The translations under genes and the position numbers were made by a program. The notes under the pieces are model-generated. The model was not told where the DNA came from. It saw only the letters and a list, made by a program, of their open reading frames with translations, and did not search any database. Of a stretch of 45,425 nt of DNA, positions 14,989 to 23,931 are shown one piece after another (position 1 is the stretch's first letter; each line of letters starts with the position of its first letter). The stretch is from Candidatus Scalindua sp. (GTDB lineage: Bacteria > Planctomycetota > Brocadiia > Brocadiales > Scalinduaceae): positions 1 through 45,425 of the forward strand of contig JALDRB010000020.1 of the NCBI GenBank assembly GCA_031316155.1, in the 5' to 3' direction.

Positions 14989-17900
14989 CTAGAGTAATAA
15001 CTTTGAAAGTGAACCAAGCTGTTGTGACAGGAAAGAACTTACAGATTGAAGCCGGGAAAGATTTAATTCCAATTGAACAAATTTAAATTCCAATATTGAC
15101 TGCTCGGTTGCCAGCCTTCCTTCCATATCGTCTATTCCCTCTTGCAGGCTATCAATTGTGTCTTGAAGACCATCCATTCTGATCGTAAGCAACCCATCAA
15201 TAGAATTAATCAAGGTATCTATGTTATAGAACATCTTCTCGGCTGTGCCTCTCGTTAACTTTACGCTGCCTTTTGAGCCATCTACTCCTACATCGTTGGA
15301 AGTAATTCTGAGGACCAGTCCTTCAATACTCGTTGTTGAACCGGTCGCAGGTGTGTCTCCTGTTAAAATCTGCCCTATACCGGTTGCCGCCTCACCATTT
15401 ATTGTACCGGCAACATCCACACCTGTTTTCGCCCCCTCAGCACCAAGCGTATCGTTTAATTCATCAATCGTGAATCCCTGTGCACTTCCGTAACTGTTGT
15501 GTGTAAGAACGAAATTATTCCCACTCGAAGATGCCGTCAATTCCATTGCATATCTTCCGGTAACGCCTCCCGTATTGGTTTCCAATACCGTTCCAAAGTC
15601 CAGGCCGCGACCCGAAGGCTCTGTTATTTCAATTGAGAGCAAACTGTCGCCCGCCGTGATATCCCTTACTTCTATCATACCTGAGCTGTTGATGGTTGCG
15701 GACACGGTATGATCGTATGAACTTTCTATTGCCGAAAGAAAATCCTGAATAGTATCAGTGACTGTATCACTGATGGCAAAAGTGTTATTTATGGATTTCC
15801 CTGTCTTTGATGTCCCCGAGAAACTGATTACGTCTCCATTCTGTAATGAAGCCCCGTCAATGGCAGAAAAGGAGGTACTGCTCGTTATCTCACTGCCACC
15901 CTCGTAATTTGCAACACTTCCCACAATTGCCTGGTTCCGTTCCGCAGCAAGTTCTGAATTGATGGCGCTTACGATATCGGCTAAGGACGTGGCATTTCCT
16001 CCTCCGTTACCATCAAGATTAATGGTCGCTACACGACTTGTAGCAGTATCCATAATCGTTATCGTATCGGTTGTTGCCCCTACCCCGCTACTGAGATTTT
16101 TCGTCCCTGTTACGGTAGCCCGGGTTCCAACGGTATTAATGGTTACTGCATATTCACCAGCTGCCGTTTTATTTGTATGTGATATGTACGTAACTTCACT
16201 GTTTGTTGTAGTACCCTCCGCAACAAAGATCCTCTTAACCGCATTAAAATCAGAATTGATCTTGGACGTAAAAGTGCTCTCCTGTAAAGAGAGCTTACCA
16301 TTCTTGTCTGAATTTATTCCTATCAGTGACAGAGCATTAGAACCTGAGGGAAGTAAGGAGACAGTGTTCGCAATCGTTGATTGTAAAATTTTCTTAATTG
16401 TGGTAAGAGTACTCTCGCCCGATAAAACACCAGCACTCTTTTTTTCCTCATTAAACTTGAACTCCTTGTTTATAGATTCTATTATTGTATTATAGGTAGA
16501 TATGAAATCATTTACACTTGATTTAATAGTACCGGTATCCCTTGATATAGCCAGATTTACAGTAGCTCCGTCCTGCACCTTTTTTAAATCGATGGCAATT
16601 CCGTCTATAACGTCGTCAAATATGTTCGAGCTTCGCGACACAGAAAAACCATCAATTATTATGCTGGCATCCTGACCACTTACCGTTTCCATAACGGATC
16701 CTTCTGTGGTTGCCGTCAAAGTACCAAAATCCAGCGTTCCTCCGCCTTCATTGTTTGTGATTAAGTTCACGCTTAACTGACTTCCTCCTGCGGTACTATC
16801 CGTAACAATAATCTCTCCGTCGTTGCTGATTGTCGCACTTCCCGCATCGAGGCCAAAAGTAGTCTCAATCGCTGTTAGCAGGCCTTGAATAGTATCGGTA
16901 GATTTGTCTGAAATTGTATATGTTCCGGAGGCTGCTGTACCATCATGTTTTGTACCAGCTATGGTGATCGTATCACCATTTGTTACATTGTTCGAATCAC
17001 TGCCCGTATTTATTAACGCAAAAGTAGTACCGCTGGCAATGGAAGTTCCAGTCCCAGAACTGGTCTCTGTGTTTTGCGCAGATGCAGTATGGACTTCTGC
17101 GATAGAACCCTGTTGCCCCTCGAGGATACCCAGGGTTTCAAGAATATGATTACCATCAGTAAAGGACGTGGTGCCGCTGATATCGATTCGGTATGTTGTC
17201 ACACCATCAGTGGTAGTACTCGAAACAGATGCATTTATCCCAGAGATTGCATTAATAGTACTGGCAATGGTAGTGAGAGATTCCGAAGAAAGGTCTATGG
17301 CAACGTTTGTACCTCCAATGGTTACCGTTCCACTCTGGGCACTCGTTATACCAATGAGGGATCCTACGGCAATCCCGCTATTCGAGAATTCGTCTGATTG
17401 CGCTCCATTCCCTGTTGCAGTCTTAATGGCGGTAGTGCTGGTGGATAGACCCAATTCTTGAAGAATGTTTTCTGTATCTGATGAAGCATCAAGCAGGCTG
17501 AACGTGTCCGCGCCTGTCTTATCGCTTGTCAGGATCAGGCGATAGTCAGTTTTTGATACCGTCAAAACAGTAGCCGAGACTCCAGTTGCGTTTGAACCGG
17601 AGTTGGCATTATTAATCAGCATGGCAATATCTGAAAGTGTATCTGATGCCGATACGCTTATTCCTTTTCCATTAATGACAAAATCACCCGAGAAATTCAA
17701 GGCAGCTGTTTTGCTGCCGAAATTCCGAGATGATAACTGCCTGGCCTGTGCCAATTTTGAATCTGTCCCAAATGTTATCGTGTGTGTGCCGGGACTGGCA
17801 TCGCTTGTAGTTGAGACGGTCAGGAAATCATCGGCCTTGAAGCCACTTGCATTTGTAGACGTTGCCGCCTTAAAGACGTTAAAGGTATCGTTTTTTTTCA

Positions 17901-18093
17901 GAGCTTCTGCTTTTGCTTTAAAGTCTGCTAAACTCGTGTTCAATTTCTGGTAAACAGCGAGTTTATCACTCTCTTTTCCCTGATTCCTGACGACAACATC
18001 GATACGTCTTCTGCTAACAGCCATAAGCTGAGAGATGAGGGTTGTTGTATCAAGGCCTGAAATTAATCCCCCGATTGAACTTGTGCCCGGCAT
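14989..18093 (-). CDS. fliD: Flagellar filament cap protein FliD, expanded
   Basis: 1034 aa, about twice a typical FliD (450-700). The N-terminal FliD domain is plain (SIGGLISGLDTTTLISQLMA, residues 6-25), with flagellin hook-IN-like modules near 105-215 and 240-320. FliD_C begins near 470 (IIIDGFSVSRSSNIFDDVID), and the coiled-coil end (DGLQDTIDSLQEGIDDMEGR) closes the protein. Two large inserts, about residues 352-467 and 736-838, are related to each other. Both carry NGD(T/V)I, then a 'ISD-TDTIQ-LLTAIE' helix (DTIQDFLSAIES in the second), then EI(I/R)V-D-TAG and LDFGT. The second lies inside the FliD_C region. The inserts are Ser/Thr-rich and would be surface-exposed on the cap. The gene is between the 77-aa gene and fliS. 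Confidence 0.92.
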   Translation of the reverse strand: MPGTSSIGGLISGLDTTTLISQLMAVSRRRIDVVVRNQGKESDKLAVYQKLNTSLADFKAKAEALKKNDTFNVFKAATSTNASGFKADDFLTVSTTSDASPGTHTITFGTDSKLAQARQLSSRNFGSKTAALNFSGDFVINGKGISVSASDTLSDIAMLINNANSGSNATGVSATVLTVSKTDYRLILTSDKTGADTFSLLDASSDTENILQELGLSTSTTAIKTATGNGAQSDEFSNSGIAVGSLIGITSAQSGTVTIGGTNVAIDLSSESLTTIASTINAISGINASVSSTTTDGVTTYRIDISGTTSFTDGNHILETLGILEGQQGSIAEVHTASAQNTETSSGTGTSIASGTTFALINTGSDSNNVTNGDTITIAGTKHDGTAASGTYTISDKSTDTIQGLLTAIETTFGLDAGSATISNDGEIIVTDSTAGGSQLSVNLITNNEGGGTLDFGTLTATTEGSVMETVSGQDASIIIDGFSVSRSSNIFDDVIDGIAIDLKKVQDGATVNLAISRDTGTIKSSVNDFISTYNTIIESINKEFKFNEEKKSAGVLSGESTLTTIKKILQSTIANTVSLLPSGSNALSLIGINSDKNGKLSLQESTFTSKINSDFNAVKRIFVAEGTTTNSEVTYISHTNKTAAGEYAVTINTVGTRATVTGTKNLSSGVGATTDTITIMDTATSRVATINLDGNGGGNATSLADIVSAINSELAAERNQAIVGSVANYEGGSEITSSTSFSAIDGASLQNGDVISFSGTSKTGKSINNTFAISDTVTDTIQDFLSAIESSYDHTVSATINSSGMIEVRDITAGDSLLSIEITEPSGRGLDFGTVLETNTGGVTGRYAMELTASSSGNNFVLTHNSYGSAQGFTIDELNDTLGAEGAKTGVDVAGTINGEAATGIGQILTGDTPATGSTTSIEGLVLRITSNDVGVDGSKGSVKLTRGTAEKMFYNIDTLINSIDGLLTIRMDGLQDTIDSLQEGIDDMEGRLATEQSILEFKFVQLELNLSRLQSVSSFLSQQLGSLSKLLL

Positions 18094-18148
18094 GTAATCT
18101 TTCCTTTATATACAGTTTCTTAATACACTATTGAAAAACATTTTTTGA

Positions 18149-18382
18149 TTAAAGACAATCGACAAAGTCTAATTCCTGCAAAACCCCTTTTGGTTGAGTA
18201 ACAAATTTATATATACTCTTCAATCTGTTTCCTTTCTCGATTTCAAGCGAATACTCATTGATCAATCTCTCCATCTTTGCATTCCTGGTTGCTCTTGCCT
18301 TTTCAATTTCCTCTTGAGTAGCATATCGAAAATACCAGTTGAGAAAATTCCTTTTTTCCATATCCTTTTCTATCATTATCAT
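18149..18382 (-). CDS. Small hypothetical protein of the flagellar block
   Basis: 77 aa from the ATG at 18382, chosen because ACAGGAG lies 5 nt upstream; a TTG at 18430 would add 16 residues that read like leader sequence. The protein is charged and mostly helical (EEIEKARATRNAKMERLINE) with an aromatic patch NFLNWYFRY near the start. I recognise no family; it is not FlaG, FliW or CsrA by sequence. Its position between flagellin and fliD on the same strand suggests a filament-related role, such as a regulator or chaperone (inference). Confidence 0.6.
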   Translation of the reverse strand: MIMIEKDMEKRNFLNWYFRYATQEEIEKARATRNAKMERLINEYSLEIEKGNRLKSIYKFVTQPKGVLQELDFVDCL

Positions 18383-18617
18383 ACCTACTCCTGTCCCGGC
18401 TTTATCTATGTTTAGCAATACGTATACCAAAAATTCATAATTTTTTTCCTCAGCTAATGCCCTGTATCACTGTTACTTAAGGAATTATTACTCCTCTATC
18501 CTCATCTCCAACGGAGTTGTATGAGTAATTCTTGCACACAGTGATTACTTTTTTCCCCTGGGATTTCTCCTTTTAGAATTCGAAATTTCCATGATAATTA
18601 AAAGCTCATCTCCTAAA

Positions 18618-18662
18618 ATGAGAAAAGGGAGGGTAAAAACCCTCCCCATTCCCTTCTCTTTT
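18618..18662 (-). terminator. Terminator downstream of flagellin
   Basis: GGGAGGG (18627-18633) and CCCTCCC (18640-18646) form a 7-bp GC stem with a TAAAAA loop. On the minus strand it is followed by TTTTCTCATTTT. It lies 55 nt past the flagellin stop, so most flagellin transcripts should end before the 77-aa gene. Confidence 0.75.
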
Positions 18663-18700
18663 CTCTTTATGATAAAAACCTTGTGAAAACTTTTTGTTCA

Positions 18701-19816
18701 TTAACCTAAGAGACTTAATACAGACTGGGGTGAAAGGTTTGCCTGAGCAAGCATGGCCGTACCAGCCTGTGTCAGAATTTGGTTCTTGGTCAGGTTCACG
18801 GTTTCAAAAGCCATGTCAGTATCACGAATGACAGACTCAGCAGAACTTAAGTTTTCAATGATACTTGACAGGTTTGCGTTAGCAAATCCCAAACGGTTTT
18901 GATTCCTACCGATGGTTGCACGAGCATCAGCCAAGGTATCAATAGCTGTGTCTATTGTCGTTAATGCTGTTTGTGCACCTGACAGTGTGGTTACGGTAAT
19001 ATCTGCAGTCAATCCAGATTTGGTCATATTAGCCAGAGAAAATGAAATCTTGTTATCACCATTATTTTCATATCCAATCTGGAAAGACGATGCAGCTGAA
19101 GCACTCGTCTCAATAGTATCCGAGCCTTCAGTGGTATTACTGTTGAAAGCCGAATTAACCGTAATCTTGATTCCAAAGGCTGTAAAGTCAAGCGTCTCAG
19201 TATTCAGAGAAGAAAGAGCGCTGGCTGTTAAGGCCTGCGTAGTAGTCCCATCAGTAATTGATATAGACCCATTACCGGCAGAAGAGATGGTAACTCCGTA
19301 TTCTGCACCAACTCTTGCACCTGTCATGTCAAGTGCTGTGGCGCCAATACTCGATGTTATGTTACCATAATCACTAACTCCTACAGAACCGAAACTCCCA
19401 TTGATCAACTGTTGTCCTGAATATTTGGTAGAATTAGCGATTCGAGTTATTTCATCCTCAAGGCTGGTTATTTCAGAATTAATGTTTGCACGATCCGTGT
19501 TCGAAGTATTGGAAGATGCGGCCTGTGTTGCAAGTTCTTTCATTCTGGTAAGAATACTTGTTATCTGATCCGCAGCGCCCTCTGCAACTTGTAACATTGA
19601 ACTTGCTTCACTCGTGTTTCTTGAAGCCTGTTGCAAACTTCTTATCTGTGATCGAAATCTCATAGAAACAGCTAATCCGGCTGCATCATCTGATGCCTGG
19701 TTGATTCTAAAACCTGAAGAGAGCCTTTCCAGTGACTTTGAAAGTCCCTTGTCCGCTATTTGAAGATTCCTGTGTGTGTTTAATGAAGCGATATTATTCT
19801 GTATTCTTAGACCCAT
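18701..19816 (-). CDS. fliC: Flagellin
   Basis: 371 aa. The conserved N-terminal D0/D1 region runs from LRIQNNIASLNTHRNLQ through SSGFRINQASDDAAGLAVS to about residue 150. The C-terminal D1/D0 region ends LTKNQILTQAGTAMLAQANL-SPQSVLSLLG. Only about 120 residues of variable, Ser/Thr-rich domain (about 160-285) separate them, giving a compact filament surface with many possible O-glycosylation sites. An AAGGAGG ribosome binding site lies about 7 nt before the ATG. The gene has its own terminator. I could not find a convincing sigma28 or sigma54 promoter in 19817-20000. It is surrounded by TPR-glycosyltransferases, so glycosylation is plausible. Confidence 0.97.
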   Translation of the reverse strand: MGLRIQNNIASLNTHRNLQIADKGLSKSLERLSSGFRINQASDDAAGLAVSMRFRSQIRSLQQASRNTSEASSMLQVAEGAADQITSILTRMKELATQAASSNTSNTDRANINSEITSLEDEITRIANSTKYSGQQLINGSFGSVGVSDYGNITSSIGATALDMTGARVGAEYGVTISSAGNGSISITDGTTTQALTASALSSLNTETLDFTAFGIKITVNSAFNSNTTEGSDTIETSASAASSFQIGYENNGDNKISFSLANMTKSGLTADITVTTLSGAQTALTTIDTAIDTLADARATIGRNQNRLGFANANLSSIIENLSSAESVIRDTDMAFETVNLTKNQILTQAGTAMLAQANLSPQSVLSLLG

Positions 19817-20099
19817 TTTTTATCCTCCTTGATGAAAGATTTACTACTAATCAGGCTTCCCTGCCTAATTAGCACCATAATAAAACCATATCAATACAAT
19901 AATTTTTTACTATAACCCGTTTTTACAAAAACAACTCAACTTCTTTTTAACCTCCTTTTGTAACAAAGTTTTTTAAAATTAATTAACTTATTCTCATGAC
20001 GATCAATACCATTATCGACTTTACAATGATGGACTTTAGCAAAATCATGAAGATTTCAGATTTGAAGTCAAATTGTGTACTGCGGATGTTCTGTCTCCA

Positions 20100-20136
20100 T
20101 CACCTTCCTTTTCGTGCCTGTGAAGAAAGAAGGTGA
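20100..20136. repeat. Inverted repeat in the flagellin upstream gap
   Basis: TCACCTTC (20100-20107) and GAAGGTGA (20129-20136) form an 8-bp stem with a 21-nt loop and no T-run. It lies about 285 nt upstream of the flagellin start. The gap 19817-20407 otherwise shows no gene. Confidence 0.4.
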
Positions 20137-20407
20137 CAGGTATGGGCAATGTGGACCAAAGAGTAATGGCTGAGAAGTGATTGCTCTATACTTCAGATGC
20201 TGCTGTCTTGATATTAGGGATAGGAAGATAGTAAGTTTTACCGTTTACCGGTTAGAGAAACCCTAAAGAGATGCAAAGGGAGTTTGATAGCATCTACTTT
20301 ATCCTTTTATCATCATGGGGAGAGAAAGGGTTGAGTTCTTAATTTCAGAATCAAGAATATTTTCGGTCATGGAGGAGTTCTCGACGGAATGTTTAGAGCT
20401 CATGATT

Positions 20408-22009
20408 TTACAACCGTTTTAAATCTTCACATATCTTAAAGGCTGTTTTTGCAGCGGGCAAATAATCCATTTCTTCCAGTCTTTCTCCTAATGTCTTAAA
20501 GAGTGTGGCAAGATCAGTAAAGTTTTCCAGAGTCACATTTCTCGGCAAACCCAAGTCTTTCAGTAACTGATTACATTCAATGACAACTTCTTCATATTTT
20601 TCAAGAATAACGTTAATCTTGCAGATCATGAGTCTGATATCAAAGAAAGCCGGTTCTTTTTCTACCACCTTTCTCCAATACACAATAGCCTCTTCAAAAC
20701 TACGCTGCTTAAACTTTACAAGACCAATTTTAAACAAAACCTCTCCCGATTGCTCTTGAACGTTCAAGAGCCTGGTAAACGTTTCTTCCGCCTTATCAAG
20801 GTAATTGTTTTCCAAGTAAAAATTCCCGAGAAGATTGAGGCAGGGTGTAATTCCAGAAGATTCCTGAATTGCCCTGTCCAGCTCAAAATTACCCTCTTCT
20901 TCTTGTTTCCTGATTAAATAGTTGAATCCCCGGTACAAATGGATCCTCCATTTATGCCCCATAGTATGAAACGTGTAAGATGGAAACCTTTCCGGATACT
21001 TCGCTATTTCATTCCAGAGTTTCAGGTAATTTTCTGAGACCTGGAAGAACCTGTCGTATCTCTTCAAACTATCGTAAACAAATGACAGGACGCAGAATCC
21101 ATCTAAGAATTTATTGTCCAGTTCAACTGCCTTCAGGGCATAGTATTCTGCCTCTTTTAACCTCCTCTTCTCATAATTCCCAGCACTGATAATATAATAG
21201 GATACCAGAAAGTTTTTTCTGTTGAGTTTTTTCACCTCCGCCAGTTCCAGGGCCTTCATACTTTCATTCACGGCTTCTTCGTACCTGCCTCTGTCTAAAT
21301 ATGCAACACCAAGAAATCTGTATGGAATAGGATTTTGAGGGTCTTTTTTAATCTGTTCCCTTAACATGGAAGTTGTACGCACAAACTTTTCTTCCATTTT
21401 GCCTTCAGAAAGATTATACCCATGGTGGATAATACTTAACGGCGAGACAAAACATCTTCCCTTACATACGATAATATTATGAACAGAACCTTTATAATAT
21501 GTTCCATGAAAATTCCTGAAGAGTCTCAGCGAGTTTGTGTATGCCTCATGGGTAGAGTTTTTTGATCTGTTTTTAACTACCAGGCTAATAGCCTCACAAT
21601 TATTACCCTTTAGCAACTCCTTAAGTTTAGGCGCATCGGATTTCCATAATTCTTCGTCGGCATCAAGAATCAGAATCCATTCACAGCTTGCATATTCCAA
21701 AGAATAATTCCTGACCTTACTGAAACTCCCTTCCCAAGCATGGCAATAAACCTTTGCACCAAATCGCCTTGCAATATCCACCGTCCTGTCAGTTGAACCG
21801 GTATCAACGATTATTATCTCATCTGCAACTTCCTTAATGCTGTCAAGGCATCTTGTAAGATTCTGTTCCTCATTCTTTACAATCATACAGAGAGAGAGTG
21901 TTGGAGTGTGTCTGCCTTTCGGAGAGAGATGGAGTTTACCTGCCTTCCTGACAGATGGCAGGCAGGCAGGTAATTTAATGATTTTCGATTTTATACGTGT
22001 GCCCTTCAT
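20408..22009 (-). CDS. GT2 glycosyltransferase with C-terminal TPR repeats
   Basis: 533 aa, ATG start. It has the same architecture as the protein at 11858-13735: GT2 domain from residue 36 (TPTLSLCMIVKNEEQNLTRC; IIVDTGSTDRTVDIARR; DAD at residues 116-118), then TPR-like repeats (PYRFLGVAYLDRGRYEEAVN; EEAIVYWRKVVEKEPAFFDI) to about residue 480. The first 35 residues are not shared and are partly encoded by a small palindrome (21936-21973), so the N-terminus may have been extended by a repeat insertion, or translation may begin further inside. It is the last gene of the minus-strand glycosyltransferase series and lies upstream of flagellin in the direction of transcription. Confidence 0.85.
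   Translation of the reverse strand: MKGTRIKSKIIKLPACLPSVRKAGKLHLSPKGRHTPTLSLCMIVKNEEQNLTRCLDSIKEVADEIIIVDTGSTDRTVDIARRFGAKVYCHAWEGSFSKVRNYSLEYASCEWILILDADEELWKSDAPKLKELLKGNNCEAISLVVKNRSKNSTHEAYTNSLRLFRNFHGTYYKGSVHNIIVCKGRCFVSPLSIIHHGYNLSEGKMEEKFVRTTSMLREQIKKDPQNPIPYRFLGVAYLDRGRYEEAVNESMKALELAEVKKLNRKNFLVSYYIISAGNYEKRRLKEAEYYALKAVELDNKFLDGFCVLSFVYDSLKRYDRFFQVSENYLKLWNEIAKYPERFPSYTFHTMGHKWRIHLYRGFNYLIRKQEEEGNFELDRAIQESSGITPCLNLLGNFYLENNYLDKAEETFTRLLNVQEQSGEVLFKIGLVKFKQRSFEEAIVYWRKVVEKEPAFFDIRLMICKINVILEKYEEVVIECNQLLKDLGLPRNVTLENFTDLATLFKTLGERLEEMDYLPAAKTAFKICEDLKRL
21936..21973. repeat. Palindrome inside the 5' end of a GT2-TPR gene
   Basis: TTACCTGCC (21936-21944) and GGCAGGTAA (21965-21973) form a 9-bp inverted repeat; the interior repeats CAGG/CCTG units. 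It encodes residues about 13-25 of the GT2-TPR protein, a stretch lacking in the paralogue at 11858. Confidence 0.5.
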
Positions 22010-22071
22010 TGTCTTGTAAATTTGACTCTAAAATGAGGAGAGATGATGATTACTGATTACATTTTCACAGG

Positions 22072-22185
22072 ATATACTCATCTTATAATGGTTTTCGGAT
22101 AAAATCCGAGAAAAAACGGAGCGAGTATAACTGCAACCAGGCTTTGGTTTCCAGCAAAACCGAAAACCAAATCGGTTTTAGTATA
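22072..22185 (+). repeat. Palindromic dispersed repeat, copy B (intergenic)
   Basis: 114 bp, same length as copy C at 30859-30972 and about 85-90% identical. It begins ATATACTCATCTTATAATGG and ends GGTTTTAGTATA. It contains the TCGGATAAAATCCGA hairpin and the CCGAAAACCAAA/TTTGGTTT pairing. It lies between the GT2-TPR gene and a TPR-GT gene and is free of stops in the frame used by copy C. Confidence 0.85.
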
Positions 22186-22204
22186 TCTCACAATTATTTT
22201 TTTC

Positions 22205-23896
22205 TCAAACGAAACTATTATCCCGTAATCCACGACTCAAGACTTCTTCAATCAGTACTTGCCTCACTCGTTGCATTACCCCTTCCCAATCTCCAGGATA
22301 TGTTTGACGAAAAAGACGCATACTAGGATACCAGGGACTGTCCTCACGTTCCAGCAACCAGCGCCAGTCAGGAGCAAAAGGTAAGAGAGCCCATACAGTT
22401 TTGCCAATAGCACCGGCCAAATGGATAACGGCAGTATCTACCGAAATAACGAGATCCAGACTGGCAATTACGGCTGCCGTGTCTGCGAAGTCTTTCAACT
22501 CTCTATCCAGGTTAACGATTGTCATCCCCTCAGGAGGATTTAGGGTCTCTAGAGAAGCTGTCCCCTTTTGAAGGGCGTAGAAAGTAACTCCTGGAATCTC
22601 TGCTAAGCATGCAAAATTACTGAGTAAACAGGAACGGCCGCTGTCTCGTATATTATGAGGATTCCCAGCCCAGACGAGACCCACCTTAAAAAAATCATTA
22701 TTGTCGAGTCGGTTTTGCCATTCTGTTACAAGAACAGGTTCTGCCGTGATATAGGGGACCAGTGATGGTATGGTATCCAGTCTCGTACCAAAGATTCCGG
22801 GTAAACTCATGAGAGGGACATGAACATCAAAAGTCTCGTGTAACCCTCCGGATGGCACCCTTTCAACGATAGTCTTAATTCCGGCACACTCTCTCAGAAG
22901 GCGGTAGAGAGAAGGATAACACTCAAATACCACACGCCCTCCTTGCGATTGGATCATGGGTAGATAACGTACAAACTGTATGGTGTCTCCAAGACCCTGC
23001 TCAGAGTGAACAAGGATGGACCTACCATCTAGTGGTGAACCATCCCATTTTGATTGTTTGAAGGTACGTAACCTATAAGTCTTCGTGTTCAATCTCCATT
23101 CATATTCCGGCCAGGCTTCATCAAACTGTCCTGCTAACAGCAATGCCATCGATCTGTTAAAGTGTGCTTCCGCATAGTCAGGTTTTAATACAATTGCTTT
23201 ATCAAAGGATTTAAGTGCCTCATACACCATTCCCAGTTCCTGAAACACGATTCCATTATTATTGTGTGCTTCGGCATAATCCGGTCTTAGTTTTATTGCC
23301 CTCTTGTGGATTGCCAGCGCCTCATCGAGTCTGCCATGTTCCTTCAAGGTTACTCCAAGATTGTTAAGTGCCTCAATATAAACTGGATTAAAATCAATTG
23401 CTTTACCATAGTTCTCCAATGCATCATCAAGTCTTCCCTGTTCTTTATACAAGTTGGCGAGGTTATAGTAAGCCTCAGCATAGTGGGGTCTTATTGTGAT
23501 TGCACATTTATAATTTGCAACAGCCTCATCAAATCTGTTCTGCTTCTTCAGCACAGTCCCAAGATTATTATACGTCTCCGCATGGTCAGGTTTTAGTGTT
23601 AGTCCGTTTCTGTAGATTTCCACAGCCTCATTAAATTTACCCTGTTTTTGTAACACGCCTCCAAGGGTATTATACGCCTCAATGTAATCGGGTTTCAGTA
23701 AAATTGTTTTCATGAGGAGTGATGCTGCTGTTTCAAGATTTCCCACTTGTAATTGCAATGTGCCGAGAAGGAAAATTACGTCAGCATGCACTGGTTCTGT
23801 TTCCAGTATAGTACGGTATGACCTTTCTGCAGCAGCCAGATCTCCGTTCTGGTGAGACTTCAAGGCATTTTGAAATAAATCCCGGGTGTTTTTCAT
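22205..23896 (-). CDS. TPR-glycosyltransferase (GT9-like GT-B domain), paralogue 1
   Basis: 563 aa, ATG start. Residues 5-270 hold about seven TPRs (for example RNGLTLKPDHAETYNNLGTV). From about 285 a heptosyltransferase-like domain follows: WDGSPLDGRSILVHSEQGLG, GDTIQFVRYLPM, VGLVWAGNP and the nucleotide-sugar site DLVISVDTAVIHLAGA with LLPFAPDWRWL. This TPR plus GT9-like family is known as TPR-containing glycosyltransferase. It should act on a protein or glycan in the cytoplasm, with TPRs choosing the acceptor. The architecture resembles Caulobacter FlmG, which glycosylates flagellin. It is the shortest of five paralogues here and the nearest to flagellin. Gap to the next gene upstream is 35 nt, so 22205-27943 may be one transcript. 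Confidence 0.88.
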   Translation of the reverse strand: MKNTRDLFQNALKSHQNGDLAAAERSYRTILETEPVHADVIFLLGTLQLQVGNLETAASLLMKTILLKPDYIEAYNTLGGVLQKQGKFNEAVEIYRNGLTLKPDHAETYNNLGTVLKKQNRFDEAVANYKCAITIRPHYAEAYYNLANLYKEQGRLDDALENYGKAIDFNPVYIEALNNLGVTLKEHGRLDEALAIHKRAIKLRPDYAEAHNNNGIVFQELGMVYEALKSFDKAIVLKPDYAEAHFNRSMALLLAGQFDEAWPEYEWRLNTKTYRLRTFKQSKWDGSPLDGRSILVHSEQGLGDTIQFVRYLPMIQSQGGRVVFECYPSLYRLLRECAGIKTIVERVPSGGLHETFDVHVPLMSLPGIFGTRLDTIPSLVPYITAEPVLVTEWQNRLDNNDFFKVGLVWAGNPHNIRDSGRSCLLSNFACLAEIPGVTFYALQKGTASLETLNPPEGMTIVNLDRELKDFADTAAVIASLDLVISVDTAVIHLAGAIGKTVWALLPFAPDWRWLLEREDSPWYPSMRLFRQTYPGDWEGVMQRVRQVLIEEVLSRGLRDNSFV

Positions 23897-23931
23897 ACTG
23901 ATTAAGTGATGTATTAATATGAGACTCGGTT

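Noticed and set aside
15245..17953. Several plus-strand frames of 80-180 codons inside fliD
   Set aside because: They are antisense shadows of the Ser/Thr-rich fliD gene, with Val/Pro/Ala-rich sequence and no start signals.
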